A stretch of DNA of 64,000 nt from Herpetosiphon aurantiacus DSM 785. Lineage in GTDB: Bacteria > Chloroflexota > Chloroflexia > Chloroflexales > Herpetosiphonaceae. The notes beneath the pieces are model-generated. The model was not told the DNA's origin, made no database searches, and saw only the letters and a list, made by a program, of their open reading frames with translations. Below are positions 7,725-16,595 of the stretch, in pieces (position 1 is the stretch's first letter; each line of letters begins with the position of its first letter). A program made the position numbers and the translations under genes. The stretch is taken from NCBI GenBank assembly GCA_000018565.1, contig CP000875.1, forward strand, positions 1,441,199 through 1,505,198, given 5' to 3'.

Positions 7725-9059
7725 ATGTCCACATCGAAGTCAACGTTCCGACTCTCTTTTATGCTACTCTTGGTTTTGCTCACCAGCATCTTGGCGGCTT
7801 GCGGCTCTGAGACCGCTACCACTGCGCCAAGCGGGAGCACCACCACTAGCAACGAGCCACGCACCATCAAACTTTGGCACTACGAAGGTGCTAACAGCGC
7901 CATGGGTATTGCTTGGGCCGAGTCAATCAAACAATTTCAAGCATCACACCCTGGCGTAACGATTCAGTTTGAAGAAAAAGGCTTCGAGCAAATTCGCCAA
8001 ACCGCTGGTATGGTGCTCAACTCCGATGAAACTCCCGATATTTTGGAATACAACAAAGGGAATGCAACCGCTGGTTTGCTTTCAACCCAAGGCTTGCTGA
8101 CTGATCTTTCCGAGGTGGCGACCCAACGCGGTTGGGATAAATTGCTCAGCTCCAGCTTGCAAACCACCGCCCGCTACGATGAAAAAGGCGTGATGGGTGC
8201 TGGCAAATGGTTTGGTGTGCCCAACTATGCCGAATATGTGATGGTTTATTACAACAAAGACATGTTCGCCAAAGCCAACTTGCAAGTGCCAACTACCTTG
8301 GCCGAATTTGAAGCCGTCATGGATGCCTTTGTGCAACAAGGGGTCACGCCGCTCTCGGTCGGCGCTGCTGAATATCCCGCCCAACAGATTTTCTATGAAT
8401 TGGTGCTGAGCCAAGCTGATCGCGAATTCGTCAATGCCTTCCAACTCTATCAAGGCGATGTCGATTTCCGTGGCCCTGAGTTTACCTATGGCGCTGAAAA
8501 AATGGCCGAATGGGTCAGCAAAGGCTATATCAGCAAAGATGCCACCGGCATCAAAGCCGAAGATATGGGCGTGGCCTTCACCAATGGCACATTCCCAATC
8601 ATGATTTCGGGCAGTTGGTGGTACGGTCGCTTCACCGACGAAATCAAGGGCTTTGAATGGGGCACCTTCTTGTTCCCAGGCAATAAATTGCACCCTGGCT
8701 CAAGCGGCAACATCTGGGCCGTGCCAACCAATGCCAAAAACAAAGATCTGGTCTACGATTTCATCGATATCACGATGAGCCAAGATATTCAGACCTTGTT
8801 GGGTAATTCTGGTGGCGTGCCAGTTAACGCCGACGTGAGCAAAATCACCAACGAAAAGAACAAAGAATTGATCCAAAACTTCGATGCAATTTCCAAGGCC
8901 GATGGCTTAGCCTTCTACCCCGACTGGCCAGCCCCAGGCTACTACGATGTTTTGGTTGCCAACGTTCAAGAGTTGATTGATGGAACCAAAACTCCCAGCG
9001 AAATGCTCGATGCAATCGCTATTCCATATCAAGAAAATCGGGCAACGTTAGGCAAATAA
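7725..9059 (+). CDS. ABC sugar transporter, extracellular solute-binding lipoprotein
   Basis: This 444-residue family 1 solute-binding protein has a lipoprotein signal peptide: the basic start MSTSKSTFR, a hydrophobic stretch and the lipobox ILAAC with Cys26 as lipidation site. An AAGGAGG ribosome binding site at 7712-7718 fixes the start at 7725; the longer open frame from 7614 lacks one and would bury the signal peptide. The mature domain has features of oligosaccharide-binding proteins (TIKLWHYEGANSAMG, NGTFPIMISGSWWYG, GNIWAVPTNAKN). It would deliver sugar to the two permeases downstream. Given the alpha-xylosidase and xylose isomerase partners, a xyloside such as isoprimeverose or a xyloglucan fragment is the most likely ligand, by inference. 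Confidence 0.92.
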   Translation: MSTSKSTFRLSFMLLLVLLTSILAACGSETATTAPSGSTTTSNEPRTIKLWHYEGANSAMGIAWAESIKQFQASHPGVTIQFEEKGFEQIRQTAGMVLNSDETPDILEYNKGNATAGLLSTQGLLTDLSEVATQRGWDKLLSSSLQTTARYDEKGVMGAGKWFGVPNYAEYVMVYYNKDMFAKANLQVPTTLAEFEAVMDAFVQQGVTPLSVGAAEYPAQQIFYELVLSQADREFVNAFQLYQGDVDFRGPEFTYGAEKMAEWVSKGYISKDATGIKAEDMGVAFTNGTFPIMISGSWWYGRFTDEIKGFEWGTFLFPGNKLHPGSSGNIWAVPTNAKNKDLVYDFIDITMSQDIQTLLGNSGGVPVNADVSKITNEKNKELIQNFDAISKADGLAFYPDWPAPGYYDVLVANVQELIDGTKTPSEMLDAIAIPYQENRATLGK

Positions 9060-9103
9060 GGTATGACTATAGGCTGTAGCTGTAATGGTTCATTTGTAAC
9101 GTG

Positions 9104-9205
9104 CCCTCACCCCCAACCCCTCTCCCACTGCGGCGGGCGAGGGGAGCACTGGCAGCGCGATTCCCCCTCACCTCGCGGGCGGGAGAGGGGGTTAGGGGGT
9201 GAGGG
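9104..9205. repeat. Dispersed GC-rich inverted repeat, family A, copy 2
   Basis: The left arm CCCTCACCCCCAACCCCTCT and the right arm GGGGGTTAGGGGGTGAGGG are nearly complementary over about 40 bases, with a loop of about 20. It lies inside the sugar transporter operon, between the binding protein and the first permease. The rest of this 310-base gap holds a GACCCCTAGCCCCTGACCCC low-complexity tract at about 9305-9335 and no gene. It could lower downstream expression by forming a transcript hairpin. Confidence 0.9.
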
Positions 9206-9369
9206 CATGCAGTTCATTGCCAATCTAATGAACTATTACAGCTAATACATAGGGTCTTATGGCTAGGATTTAGGGATCATCCAATCTAAAATCATATCGA
9301 TTCTGACCCCCGACCCCTAGCCCCTGACCCCTGATCAACGTTCTAGCTTCCAATCGAAAGGTTACGGCA

Positions 9370-10263
9370 ATGATGCTTAAACGTTCAACAAACAGCGGCT
9401 ACTGGTGGTTTTTGCTACCTGGCTTGATTCTGTTTGTGATGGTTATCGCCATTCCCTTCTTGATGAATATTGGCACAAGTTTTACCAACTGGCAGGGTGT
9501 CGGCACGCCAAAATGGGCTGGGTTTGATAACTATGCCCGCTTGTTCCGTGATAGCACCTTTTGGGCATCATTCCGTAACAACTTGGCGATGCTGATTGCC
9601 ATGACGATTGTGCCAACCTTGCTGGGTTTGTTGCTGGCAGCGGTGCTCTACGATTACATTGGCAATAAATTTGGCTCTGGCACGGCCAGCTTTTTTCGCG
9701 CAGCCTTTTATCTGCCGCAAATTTTGCCCGTGGCGATTGCTGGCGTGGTGTGGGCTTGGATTTTGCACCCCAACTATGGGGCGCTGAATGGCTTTCTCGA
9801 AACGCTTGGCCTCGAGAATTTGACCCGCAACTGGCTTGGCAATCGCCAAACTGCCTTGCCCAGTGTAATGATGATTATGGTTTGGTTTCAACTAGGCTAT
9901 CCGCTGGTAATTTTCATGGCTGGTTTGCAACGCATCGACCCTGAAATTTATGAGGCAGCGGTGCTCGATGGCGCAAGTTGGTTTGATCGCTTTCGTTTTA
10001 TCACGATTCACCTCATTCGGCCTGAGATTTTCGTCGTGCTGTTAACCACCACGATTGCCTCACTCAAAGTTTTTGGCCAAATTTATGTGCTGACCCGTGG
10101 CGGCCCAGGTAATGCCACCTTGGTTCCTTCCTATTTTGCTTATCAAAACTTCTTCGAGAAGGCCAATGTTGGCTATGGCGCAGCGATTGCCACCGTCATG
10201 ACTTTGATCATCATTGTGCTGACGATCATTTTTATTCGTCGCCAATCTGCCGAGGAGCTTTAA
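9370..10263 (+). CDS. ABC sugar transporter permease (MalF/UgpA type)
   Basis: This 297-residue inner-membrane permease has six predicted transmembrane helices. The EAA loop that contacts the ATPase is EAAVLDGASWFDRFRFITIH (about residues 197-216). It forms the transport channel with the next permease. The TAA stop is one base before the next ATG, so the two are translationally coupled. The frame opens with two Met codons (9370, 9373) after TCGAAAGGTTACGGCA, in which AAAGG is the likely ribosome binding site. The ATPase subunit is missing from the locus, as in many such importers that share an MsmK/UgpC-type ATPase encoded elsewhere. Confidence 0.94.
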   Translation: MMLKRSTNSGYWWFLLPGLILFVMVIAIPFLMNIGTSFTNWQGVGTPKWAGFDNYARLFRDSTFWASFRNNLAMLIAMTIVPTLLGLLLAAVLYDYIGNKFGSGTASFFRAAFYLPQILPVAIAGVVWAWILHPNYGALNGFLETLGLENLTRNWLGNRQTALPSVMMIMVWFQLGYPLVIFMAGLQRIDPEIYEAAVLDGASWFDRFRFITIHLIRPEIFVVLLTTTIASLKVFGQIYVLTRGGPGNATLVPSYFAYQNFFEKANVGYGAAIATVMTLIIIVLTIIFIRRQSAEEL

Positions 10264-10264
10264 G

Positions 10265-11128
10265 ATGACCAGCCTACCAATTAAATCTACCCTCAAAAAA
10301 CCACATCAGGCTGGTTTTGGCCGCTACTTGGTCTTGGCTGCACTGATTATTGCAGTGCTGGTGGTGCTGCTGCCCTTTGCAATTGTGGTGATCAATGCCT
10401 TCAAAACCCCGACTGATTATGCCAGCAACGGCCCGCTCAGTTGGCCAAGCGCATGGTCGATCGATGGGATCGTTGAGTTTTGGCAGCGGGTCGATTATAG
10501 CCAGAAGTTGCTCAATAGCTTGCTGATTAGCGCGAGCGTGGCGGTGATCGGCGTGCTGTTGTCGTTGCTGAATGCCTTTGCGCTTGGGATTGGCCGCATC
10601 AAAGGCCGCGTTTGGCTGTTGATTCTATTTATGGTTGCCAACACCCTGCCCCAAGAATCACTGGTTTATCCGTTGTACTACCTCTCCAAAGAATTCGATC
10701 TCTACAACACACGCTTTGTCGTGATTTTGATTTTCTCAGTGATTCAGAGCGCCTTTGGCACCTATTTGCTCTCATCGGTGTTCAGTACGTTTCCCAAAGA
10801 GATGCTCGAAGCGGCAATGTTGGATGGCTGCAACAAACTGCAACTCTTGTTTAAGATTATTGTTCCGGTCAGCCGTCCAACCCTCTCGGTGCTCTTTACC
10901 TTCTTTTTCATCTGGACATGGAACGAATTTTTCTTGCCCTTGATTTTGTTGATTAGCAACGATCGCCAAACGGTGCCGATTGCGGTGGGCGTGCTGCAAG
11001 GCCAACGCAACATGGAAGCCACCCTATCCAGTGCTTCAGCTTTGTTGGGGATTCTGCCCTGCTTTATCTTCTTCCTAATCTTCCAACGCACCCTAACCAA
11101 AGGCATCGCCGCAGGTAGTGTGAAGTGA
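10265..11128 (+). CDS. ABC sugar transporter permease (MalG/UgpE type)
   Basis: This 287-residue permease is the partner of the preceding MalF-type subunit. Six transmembrane helices are visible, the first at about residues 21-41. The EAA loop reads EAAMLDGCNKLQLLFKIIVP (about residues 181-200). The C-terminus, KGIAAGSVK, is the usual MalG-family ending. It starts one base after the stop of the previous gene. A family B repeat separates it from the alpha-xylosidase gene, but the same direction and shared theme suggest one regulon. Confidence 0.94.
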   Translation: MTSLPIKSTLKKPHQAGFGRYLVLAALIIAVLVVLLPFAIVVINAFKTPTDYASNGPLSWPSAWSIDGIVEFWQRVDYSQKLLNSLLISASVAVIGVLLSLLNAFALGIGRIKGRVWLLILFMVANTLPQESLVYPLYYLSKEFDLYNTRFVVILIFSVIQSAFGTYLLSSVFSTFPKEMLEAAMLDGCNKLQLLFKIIVPVSRPTLSVLFTFFFIWTWNEFFLPLILLISNDRQTVPIAVGVLQGQRNMEATLSSASALLGILPCFIFFLIFQRTLTKGIAAGSVK

Positions 11129-11139
11129 TCAGAGCATAG

Positions 11140-11283
11140 GAGTTGGGAATCGGTTGGCGGGGGTTGGGGATCAGGCTGTGAGCCATTGATCACAGGAATA
11201 TAATCCTCCAAATCTGTGCCAATCTGTGGCCAAAACAACCTTCGCGGTTCCATTCTTCGTGTCCTTCGTGTCCTTTGTGGATC
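11140..11283. repeat. Dispersed repeat, family B, copy 3 (inverted)
   Basis: This is the reverse complement of copy 1 over almost its whole length: TCGGTTGGCGGGGGTTGGGG at one end, CAAATCTGTGCCAATCTGTG in the middle and CCTTCGTGTCCTTTGTGGATC at the other end. The GGATC end is about 18 bases from the alpha-xylosidase start, directly before its ribosome binding site (ATAAGGAT). The element therefore forms the 5' leader of that gene. Confidence 0.9.
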
Positions 11284-11300
11284 AACATAAGGATTGACCA

Positions 11301-13625
11301 ATGAAATTTACTGATGGATATTGGATGATGCGTGAGGGCGTTAATGCGCTCTTTGCATCACAGGCCTACGATGGCCAAATAAACGACACAACTCTGACGG
11401 TCTATGCGCCAGGCAAGCGGATCAATCATCGAGGCGATACACTGAACCTAGGCACAATTACCGCCCGTTTTTCCTCGCCCATGCCCGATGTGGTGCGGGT
11501 CAAACTTACCCATTTTGAAGGCCAACGTTCACTTGGCCCCAATTTTGCAATTGCTGAATCAGCCAATGAGAGCGTGAGCACCAGCGAAGATGAGCAAGAA
11601 TTTCGCTTGACCAGCGGCAAATTGAGCGTGCAAATCCCCAAAACTGGCGATTGGAGTATCAATTTTTGGGCTGAGAATCGCCGCATTACCAGCAGTGGCC
11701 GCAAAGGCATTGGCTACATTAGCATGGCCGATGCTGGCGAATTTATGCACGAGCAATTATCGCTTGGCGTTGGCGAGCAAGTGTATGGCTTGGGCGAACG
11801 CTTTACCGCCTTCGTCAAAAATGGCCAATCAGTCGATGTTTGGAATCAAGATGGTGGCACGGGCAGCGAGCAAGCCTACAAAAACGTACCATTCTATCTG
11901 ACCAATCGTGGCTATGGCGTGTTCGTCAATCAGCCCGAAAACGTGGCCTTTGAAATTGCCTCGGAAAAAGTTTCGCGGGTGCAATTTAGTGTGCCAGGCC
12001 AAAGCCTCGAATATTTTGTGATCTATGGCCCAACGCCCAAGGAAATTCTGGAAAAACTGACTGCTTTGACAGGCCGCCCAGCTTTGCCGCCAGCATGGTC
12101 GTTTGGTTTATGGCTCACCACCTCGTTTACCACCTCGTATGATGAGCAAACTGTTACCAGCTTTATCCAAGGCATGGCCGACCGCGATTTACCGTTGCAT
12201 GTCTTCCATTTCGATTGTTTTTGGATGCGCGAATTTCACTGGTGCGATCTTGAATGGGATTCACGCACCTTCCCCGATCCTGAGGGCATGCTCAAGCGGC
12301 TCAAAGATCGCGGCTTGAAAATTTGTGTTTGGATCAATCCATATATTGCCCAGCGTTCGGCGATGTTCCGCGAAGGTATGGAGCATGGCTACTTGGTCAA
12401 GAAGCCCAACGGCGATGTCTGGCAATCGGATATGTGGCAATCGGGCATGGGCTTGGTCGATTTCACCAACCCCGCTGCTTGCGCTTGGTATGCAGCCAAA
12501 CTCAAAGGCCTGCTCGATATGGGCGTAGATTGCTTCAAAACCGACTTTGGCGAACGCATTCCCACCGATGTAGCCTATTTCGACGGTTCCGACCCCCAGC
12601 GGATGCACAACTACTACACCCATCTTTACAACAAAACCGTGTTTGATTTGTTGAAAACTGAGCGCGGCGAAAACGATGCAGTGGTGTTTGCCCGATCGGC
12701 AACTGCTGGCGGCCAACAATTCCCAGTGCACTGGGGCGGCGACTGCGAATCGACCTTCGAATCGATGGCTGAAAGTTTACGCGGCGGTTTATCGTTAGGG
12801 CTTTCAGGTTTTGGCTTCTGGAGCCACGATATTGGCGGCTTCGAGGGCATGCCACCAGTTGAAATTTACAAACGCTGGATTGCCTTTGGCATGCTTTCAT
12901 CGCACAGTCGTTTGCATGGCAACCATACTTATCGCGTGCCATGGATTTACGATGAAGAAGCCGTCGATGTGCTGCGCTACTTCACCAAACTTAAATCACG
13001 TTTGATGCCCTATCTCTATGGGGCTGCTGTGACCGCTTCCACCAGTGGCATTCCAGTGATGCGGGCCATGTTGCTAGAATTCCCCAACGATCCGACCTGT
13101 GATTTCCTTGATCGTCAATATATGTTGGGCGATTCGTTGTTGGTTGCGCCAGTATTCGCCTACGACAACACGGTGACCTACTATGTGCCTGCTGGCCGCT
13201 GGACGCACATTACGACTGGTGCGGTGGTTGAAGGCCCACGTTGGGTCACTGAAACCCACGACATGCTGAGTTTGCCATTATTGGCTCGCCCCAACAGCTT
13301 GATTGCGATTGGTAACAACAGCGAGCGCCCCGATTACGACTATAGCAGCGGTGTGACCCTGAATTTATACCAATTGGGCGATGGTCAAGCGGCCTACACC
13401 ATGGTTCCGGCAACCAATGGCGATATTGCCGCCTCGTGGAGTGCCCGCCGCGATGGCGACACGATCAGAATCGTGCAAGAAGGCCAAGCTAACGATTGGC
13501 AAGTGGTGTTGGTTGGCGTGCAACAAGTTGCCAGCGCCGATGGCGCTTTAGTCGAGCAACATCCGCTCGGTGTCCAACTCACCGCACTTGATCAAGCCAC
13601 CAAGTTGGTGGTCAAGTTGAAGTAG
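11301..13625 (+). CDS. yicI: Alpha-xylosidase, glycoside hydrolase family 31
   Basis: This 774-residue GH31 enzyme aligns closely, by recognisable motifs, with E. coli YicI. It removes alpha-linked xylose from the non-reducing end of isoprimeverose and xyloglucan oligosaccharides. The catalytic nucleophile is Asp415 in CFKTDFGERIPTDV and the acid/base is Asp481 in HWGGDCEST, one residue off the E. coli numbering (416 and 482). The WSHDIGGFEG and SSHSRLHG motifs are conserved. No signal peptide is visible, so it acts in the cytoplasm on imported sugars. The neighbouring permeases and xylose isomerase fit: xylose released here is the substrate of the next gene product. Confidence 0.95.
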   Translation: MKFTDGYWMMREGVNALFASQAYDGQINDTTLTVYAPGKRINHRGDTLNLGTITARFSSPMPDVVRVKLTHFEGQRSLGPNFAIAESANESVSTSEDEQEFRLTSGKLSVQIPKTGDWSINFWAENRRITSSGRKGIGYISMADAGEFMHEQLSLGVGEQVYGLGERFTAFVKNGQSVDVWNQDGGTGSEQAYKNVPFYLTNRGYGVFVNQPENVAFEIASEKVSRVQFSVPGQSLEYFVIYGPTPKEILEKLTALTGRPALPPAWSFGLWLTTSFTTSYDEQTVTSFIQGMADRDLPLHVFHFDCFWMREFHWCDLEWDSRTFPDPEGMLKRLKDRGLKICVWINPYIAQRSAMFREGMEHGYLVKKPNGDVWQSDMWQSGMGLVDFTNPAACAWYAAKLKGLLDMGVDCFKTDFGERIPTDVAYFDGSDPQRMHNYYTHLYNKTVFDLLKTERGENDAVVFARSATAGGQQFPVHWGGDCESTFESMAESLRGGLSLGLSGFGFWSHDIGGFEGMPPVEIYKRWIAFGMLSSHSRLHGNHTYRVPWIYDEEAVDVLRYFTKLKSRLMPYLYGAAVTASTSGIPVMRAMLLEFPNDPTCDFLDRQYMLGDSLLVAPVFAYDNTVTYYVPAGRWTHITTGAVVEGPRWVTETHDMLSLPLLARPNSLIAIGNNSERPDYDYSSGVTLNLYQLGDGQAAYTMVPATNGDIAASWSARRDGDTIRIVQEGQANDWQVVLVGVQQVASADGALVEQHPLGVQLTALDQATKLVVKLK

Positions 13626-13721
13626 GTTGTTGGGGATCAGTTGTTGGAGGTCGGGGATCAGGAGCGCTTTTATGGCTTTTGGGTAGATCCAAGCTGTATT
13701 AGTTCTCCAGTTACTCGATTT

Positions 13722-13784
13722 TAGGGGGTGCAGGGAGATTAAAGCCCCCTGCGTCTCCCTCCAGCGGAGGGACGGAAGGGTGGA
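13722..13784. repeat. Dispersed repeat, family C, copy 1
   Basis: The element contains TAGGGGGTGCAGGGAGATTA, AAGCCCCCTGCGTCTCCCTC and GGAGGGACGGAAGGGTGG. The same sequence is found inverted at about 49082-49145 and in shortened form at 34713-34741. It lies between the alpha-xylosidase and xylose isomerase genes. Confidence 0.85.
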
Positions 13785-13814
13785 GAATCATGGATTAACA
13801 TAAGGAATTAAATC

Positions 13815-14963
13815 ATGACACAGCATAAATTTAGCTTTGGATTATGGACAGTTGGCAATGTTGGGCGTGACCCATTTGGTGAACCAGTGCGCAAAACCCT
13901 CTCGCCAGTTGAGATTGTGCATTTGTTGGCTGAAGTTGGAGCATGGGGCGTAAATTTTCACGATAACGATTTAGTGCCGATTGATGCTAGTGCCAGCCAA
14001 AAAGCCCAAATTATTGCCGATTTCAAACAAGCACTCAAGGATACCGGCTTGGTTGTGCCGATGGCAACCACCAATTTATTCGGTCACCCAGCCTTTAAAG
14101 ATGGCGCATTTACCAGCAACGATCCGGCTGTGCGGGCTTATGCCTTGCAAAAAACCATGGCAGCCATGGATTTGGGCGCTGAATTTGGCGCGAAAACCTA
14201 TGTGTTTTGGGGTGGCCGTGAAGGCAGCGAAACCGATGCCTCGAAAAATCTGCTCGAAGGCTTGAAGTGGTTCCGCGAAGCGCTCAACTTCTTGTGCGAC
14301 TATAGCAATGCCCAAGGCTATGGCTATCGTTTTGCCTTGGAAGCCAAGCCCAACGAACCACGCGGCGATATCTTCTTGCCTACCACCGGAGCCATGTTGG
14401 GCTTTATTCAGACCCTCGATCAGCCCGAGATGGTGGGGGTAAATCCCGAAGTTGCCCATGAAACCATGGCAGGCTTGAATTTTACCCATGCCGTGGCCCA
14501 AGCGCTTGATGCTGGCAAACTGTTCCATATCGACCTCAACGATCAAAATAGTGGTCGCTACGACCAAGATTATCGCTTTGGAGCACAAAACTACAAACAA
14601 AGCTTTTTCTTGGTGAAATTGCTGCAAGATGCTGGCTACGATGGCCCATTGCACTTCGATGCTCACGCTTACCGCAGCGAAGATCTTGAGGGAGTTAAAG
14701 ATTTTGCCCGTGGTTGTATGCGTACCTACCAAATTTTGGCCGAAAAAGTTCAGCGCTTCAATGCTGATGCTGAAATTCAAGCCTTGTTAGCTCAAATCAA
14801 CGCCCCAAATGCCGATGTTGAGCAATTCCGTGGTGGCTACACGCCAGAACGTGCCGCTGCGCTCAAAGCCTATCAATTTGATCGTCAAGCACTTGGCGAA
14901 CGCGGCCTCGGCTACGAAAAGCTTGATCAACTAACCTTCGAGTTGTTGATGGGAGCCAGATAG
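13815..14963 (+). CDS. xylA: Xylose isomerase (class I, actinobacterial type)
   Basis: This 382-residue enzyme converts D-xylose to D-xylulose in the cytoplasm. The length and the start [20 protein letters not shown] identify the short class I type known from Actinoplanes and Streptomyces. The catalytic pair is His49 and Asp52 in NFHDNDLVP. Metal ligands and the substrate lysine are in [12 protein letters not shown] (Glu176, Lys178), with further ligands in [16 protein letters not shown] and HFDAHAYR. No xylulokinase gene follows, so the next step must be encoded elsewhere. It closes the xyloside locus that starts with the LacI regulator. Confidence 0.96.
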   Translation: MTQHKFSFGLWTVGNVGRDPFGEPVRKTLSPVEIVHLLAEVGAWGVNFHDNDLVPIDASASQKAQIIADFKQALKDTGLVVPMATTNLFGHPAFKDGAFTSNDPAVRAYALQKTMAAMDLGAEFGAKTYVFWGGREGSETDASKNLLEGLKWFREALNFLCDYSNAQGYGYRFALEAKPNEPRGDIFLPTTGAMLGFIQTLDQPEMVGVNPEVAHETMAGLNFTHAVAQALDAGKLFHIDLNDQNSGRYDQDYRFGAQNYKQSFFLVKLLQDAGYDGPLHFDAHAYRSEDLEGVKDFARGCMRTYQILAEKVQRFNADAEIQALLAQINAPNADVEQFRGGYTPERAAALKAYQFDRQALGERGLGYEKLDQLTFELLMGAR

Positions 14964-15041
14964 AAAGGCAAAAGGCAGAAGTCAAAAGGCAAAAATATCT
15001 GTCAATAATCAGCTTTGTGCTCTTCATGGGTTCAAATTATT

Positions 15042-15160
15042 GATCCACGAAGAGCACGAAGGCTTCTCATCCCATTGTGTTTGCATGTCCCTAAAACCTT
15101 CATCCCTCATCCCTCTGCGTTAAAATCCTGACCCCTAGCCCCTGAATCCTGACCCCTAGC
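15042..15160. repeat. Family B fragment and CCTGACCCCTAG low-complexity tract
   Basis: GATCCACGAAGAGCACGAAGG (15042-15062) matches the end of family B repeats. It is followed by CTTCATCCCTCATCCC-like sequence and, at about 15126-15160, a tract built from CCTGACCCCTAGCCCCTGA units, also seen at 9305-9335. Together they fill much of the 300-base gap after xylA. Confidence 0.75.
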
Positions 15161-15206
15161 TGCTTACCCGCAAATTGCCAAGATATGCTATGCTAGAAGC
15201 TACAAT

Positions 15207-15230
15207 GTTGTTTGCAATGGGGCAAACAAC
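15207..15230. promoter_or_regulatory. Perfect inverted repeat upstream of acyl-CoA dehydrogenase
   Basis: GTTGTTTGC (15207-15215) and GCAAACAAC (15222-15230) form a perfect 9-base inverted repeat with a six-base spacer. It lies 33 bases before the acyl-CoA dehydrogenase start, just downstream of a possible -10 TATGCT. The size and position suit a TetR-type operator, but a leader hairpin is also possible. Confidence 0.6.
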
Positions 15231-15263
15231 GAGCTATACAGCACACACGAGGTAGAACAAGCC

Positions 15264-16511
15264 ATGATTGATTGGACCGAAAATTACGGGTTTTTGCTGA
15301 ATGAACAGCACGATATGCTGCGTAAAACTGTGCGCGATTTTGCTGAAAAAGAAGTCGCTCCCTACATCCAAGAATGGGATCGTAAGGGCGCTGGTGAGCA
15401 TGCCGGAACTGCCGAGCATATGTTGCCAATTATCAAACGCATGGGTGAACTCGGTTTTCTCGGGGTGTGTCTACCACAAAAATATGGCGGTGCAGGCTTC
15501 GATTATTTGGGGCTAGCAGTCGTTTGTGAAGAATTAGAGCGGGTTGATACATCGCTGCGGGTGATTCTCAGTGTGCATACTGGCCTCAACTCGTTGGCCG
15601 TGTTCCAATGGGGCACTGAAGAACAAAAGCAAAAATATCTTGTACCCCAAGCGACTGGCGCAAAAATTGCCGCCTATTGTCTGACTGAGCCAAATGCTGG
15701 CACCGACGTTGCTGGGATGCAATCGACCGCTGTGCTCGAAGGCGATCACTATATTCTCAACGGCGAAAAAACCTGGATCAGCCTCTCGGATTTGGCCGAC
15801 CATTTCTTGGTGGTAGCCTACACCGATAAGAGCAAAAAGCAACGTGGCATGACCGCGTTTATCGTCGAACGCAGCTTTGAGGGCGTTTCAACGATGCCAA
15901 TTCATGGTAAGTTGGGCGTGCGGGCTGGTAACACTGGTAGCGTCGTATTCGAAAATGTACGCGTACCCGTTGCCAATCGCTTGGGCGAAGAAGGCGAAGG
16001 CTTCAAAATTGCTATGACGGCGCTCGATAATGGCCGCTACACCGTGGCAACTGGGGCAACTGGCTTGATCCAAGCTGCCTTGGAAGCATCGGTCAAGTAT
16101 GCCAAAGAGCGTGAAACCTTTGGTGTGCCGATTGGTCAACACCAATTGGTCAAGCGTATGATCAGCCATATGGTGCTGAAGTTGGAAACCGCTCGTTTGT
16201 TGTGCTATCGCGCTGGCTGGCTCAAAAACCAAGGTATTCGCAACACCCGCGAAACTACCTTGGCCAAATGGCATGCTACTGTCGAAAGCTTCAACTGTGC
16301 CAACGATGCAATTCAAATTCACGGAGCCTATGGCTTTAGCGACGAGTATCCAGTCGAACGCTATTTGCGCAATAGCCGTGGCGCGGTAATTTACGAAGGA
16401 ACCCGCGAGTTGCAAGAACTGTTACAAGCGGATTTTGCGCTCTCAGAGCGAGAAAACAAGCCTTTGCGCTGTGAGCTACCAGCCTACGATGAAGAGGCTT
16501 GGAACGCCTAA
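15264..16511 (+). CDS. Acyl-CoA dehydrogenase
   Basis: This 415-residue FAD enzyme introduces a trans-2,3 double bond into acyl-CoA, the first oxidation step of beta-oxidation or branched-chain amino acid breakdown. The flavin/substrate motifs AAYCLTEPNAGTDVAGMQS and GEKTWISLSDLADHFLVV are present. The C-terminal domain carries the catalytic glutamate region AVIYEGTRELQE and the IQIHGAYGFSDEYPVERYLR motif. The closest subgroup appears to be short-chain or butyryl-CoA dehydrogenases, but chain length cannot be set from sequence alone. It is a single-gene unit, with an inverted repeat in its leader and a strong terminator right after its stop. Confidence 0.94.
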   Translation: MIDWTENYGFLLNEQHDMLRKTVRDFAEKEVAPYIQEWDRKGAGEHAGTAEHMLPIIKRMGELGFLGVCLPQKYGGAGFDYLGLAVVCEELERVDTSLRVILSVHTGLNSLAVFQWGTEEQKQKYLVPQATGAKIAAYCLTEPNAGTDVAGMQSTAVLEGDHYILNGEKTWISLSDLADHFLVVAYTDKSKKQRGMTAFIVERSFEGVSTMPIHGKLGVRAGNTGSVVFENVRVPVANRLGEEGEGFKIAMTALDNGRYTVATGATGLIQAALEASVKYAKERETFGVPIGQHQLVKRMISHMVLKLETARLLCYRAGWLKNQGIRNTRETTLAKWHATVESFNCANDAIQIHGAYGFSDEYPVERYLRNSRGAVIYEGTRELQELLQADFALSERENKPLRCELPAYDEEAWNA

Positions 16512-16535
16512 ACAGCCTTGGCTGTCGGAGCGAAC

Positions 16536-16585
16536 ACCACCGCGAGCAAGGTTTTTTGAGCTTGTTCGCGGTGGTCGTGTTTTTA
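16536..16585 (+). terminator. Rho-independent terminator after acyl-CoA dehydrogenase
   Basis: A 15-base-pair stem forms from ACCACCGCGAGCAAG (16536-16550) and CTTGTTCGCGGTGGT (16561-16575) with one G-U pair and a T-rich loop. It is followed by CGTGTTTTTAAGG. The ribosome binding site of the next gene begins immediately after. Confidence 0.88.
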
Positions 16586-16595
16586 AGGAGGAAGT

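Noticed and set aside
8082-8693. 203-codon antisense frame in the solute-binding protein gene
   Set aside because: Codon-bias shadow of the sense gene; no family similarity and no neighbours on that strand.
10762-11301. Minus-strand open frame of 179 codons over the end of the second permease gene and the intergenic region
   Set aside because: Part of it translates the family B repeat (the same peptide appears at 4703-4900), the rest is antisense of the permease.
12261-12731. 156-codon antisense frame in the alpha-xylosidase gene
   Set aside because: It is antisense to the strongly conserved catalytic region and has no ribosome binding site.
16536-16585. Long hairpin after acyl-CoA dehydrogenase as a mobile repeat
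   Set aside because: It has a T run and correct placement; a normal terminator explains it, and no second copy was seen in the window.
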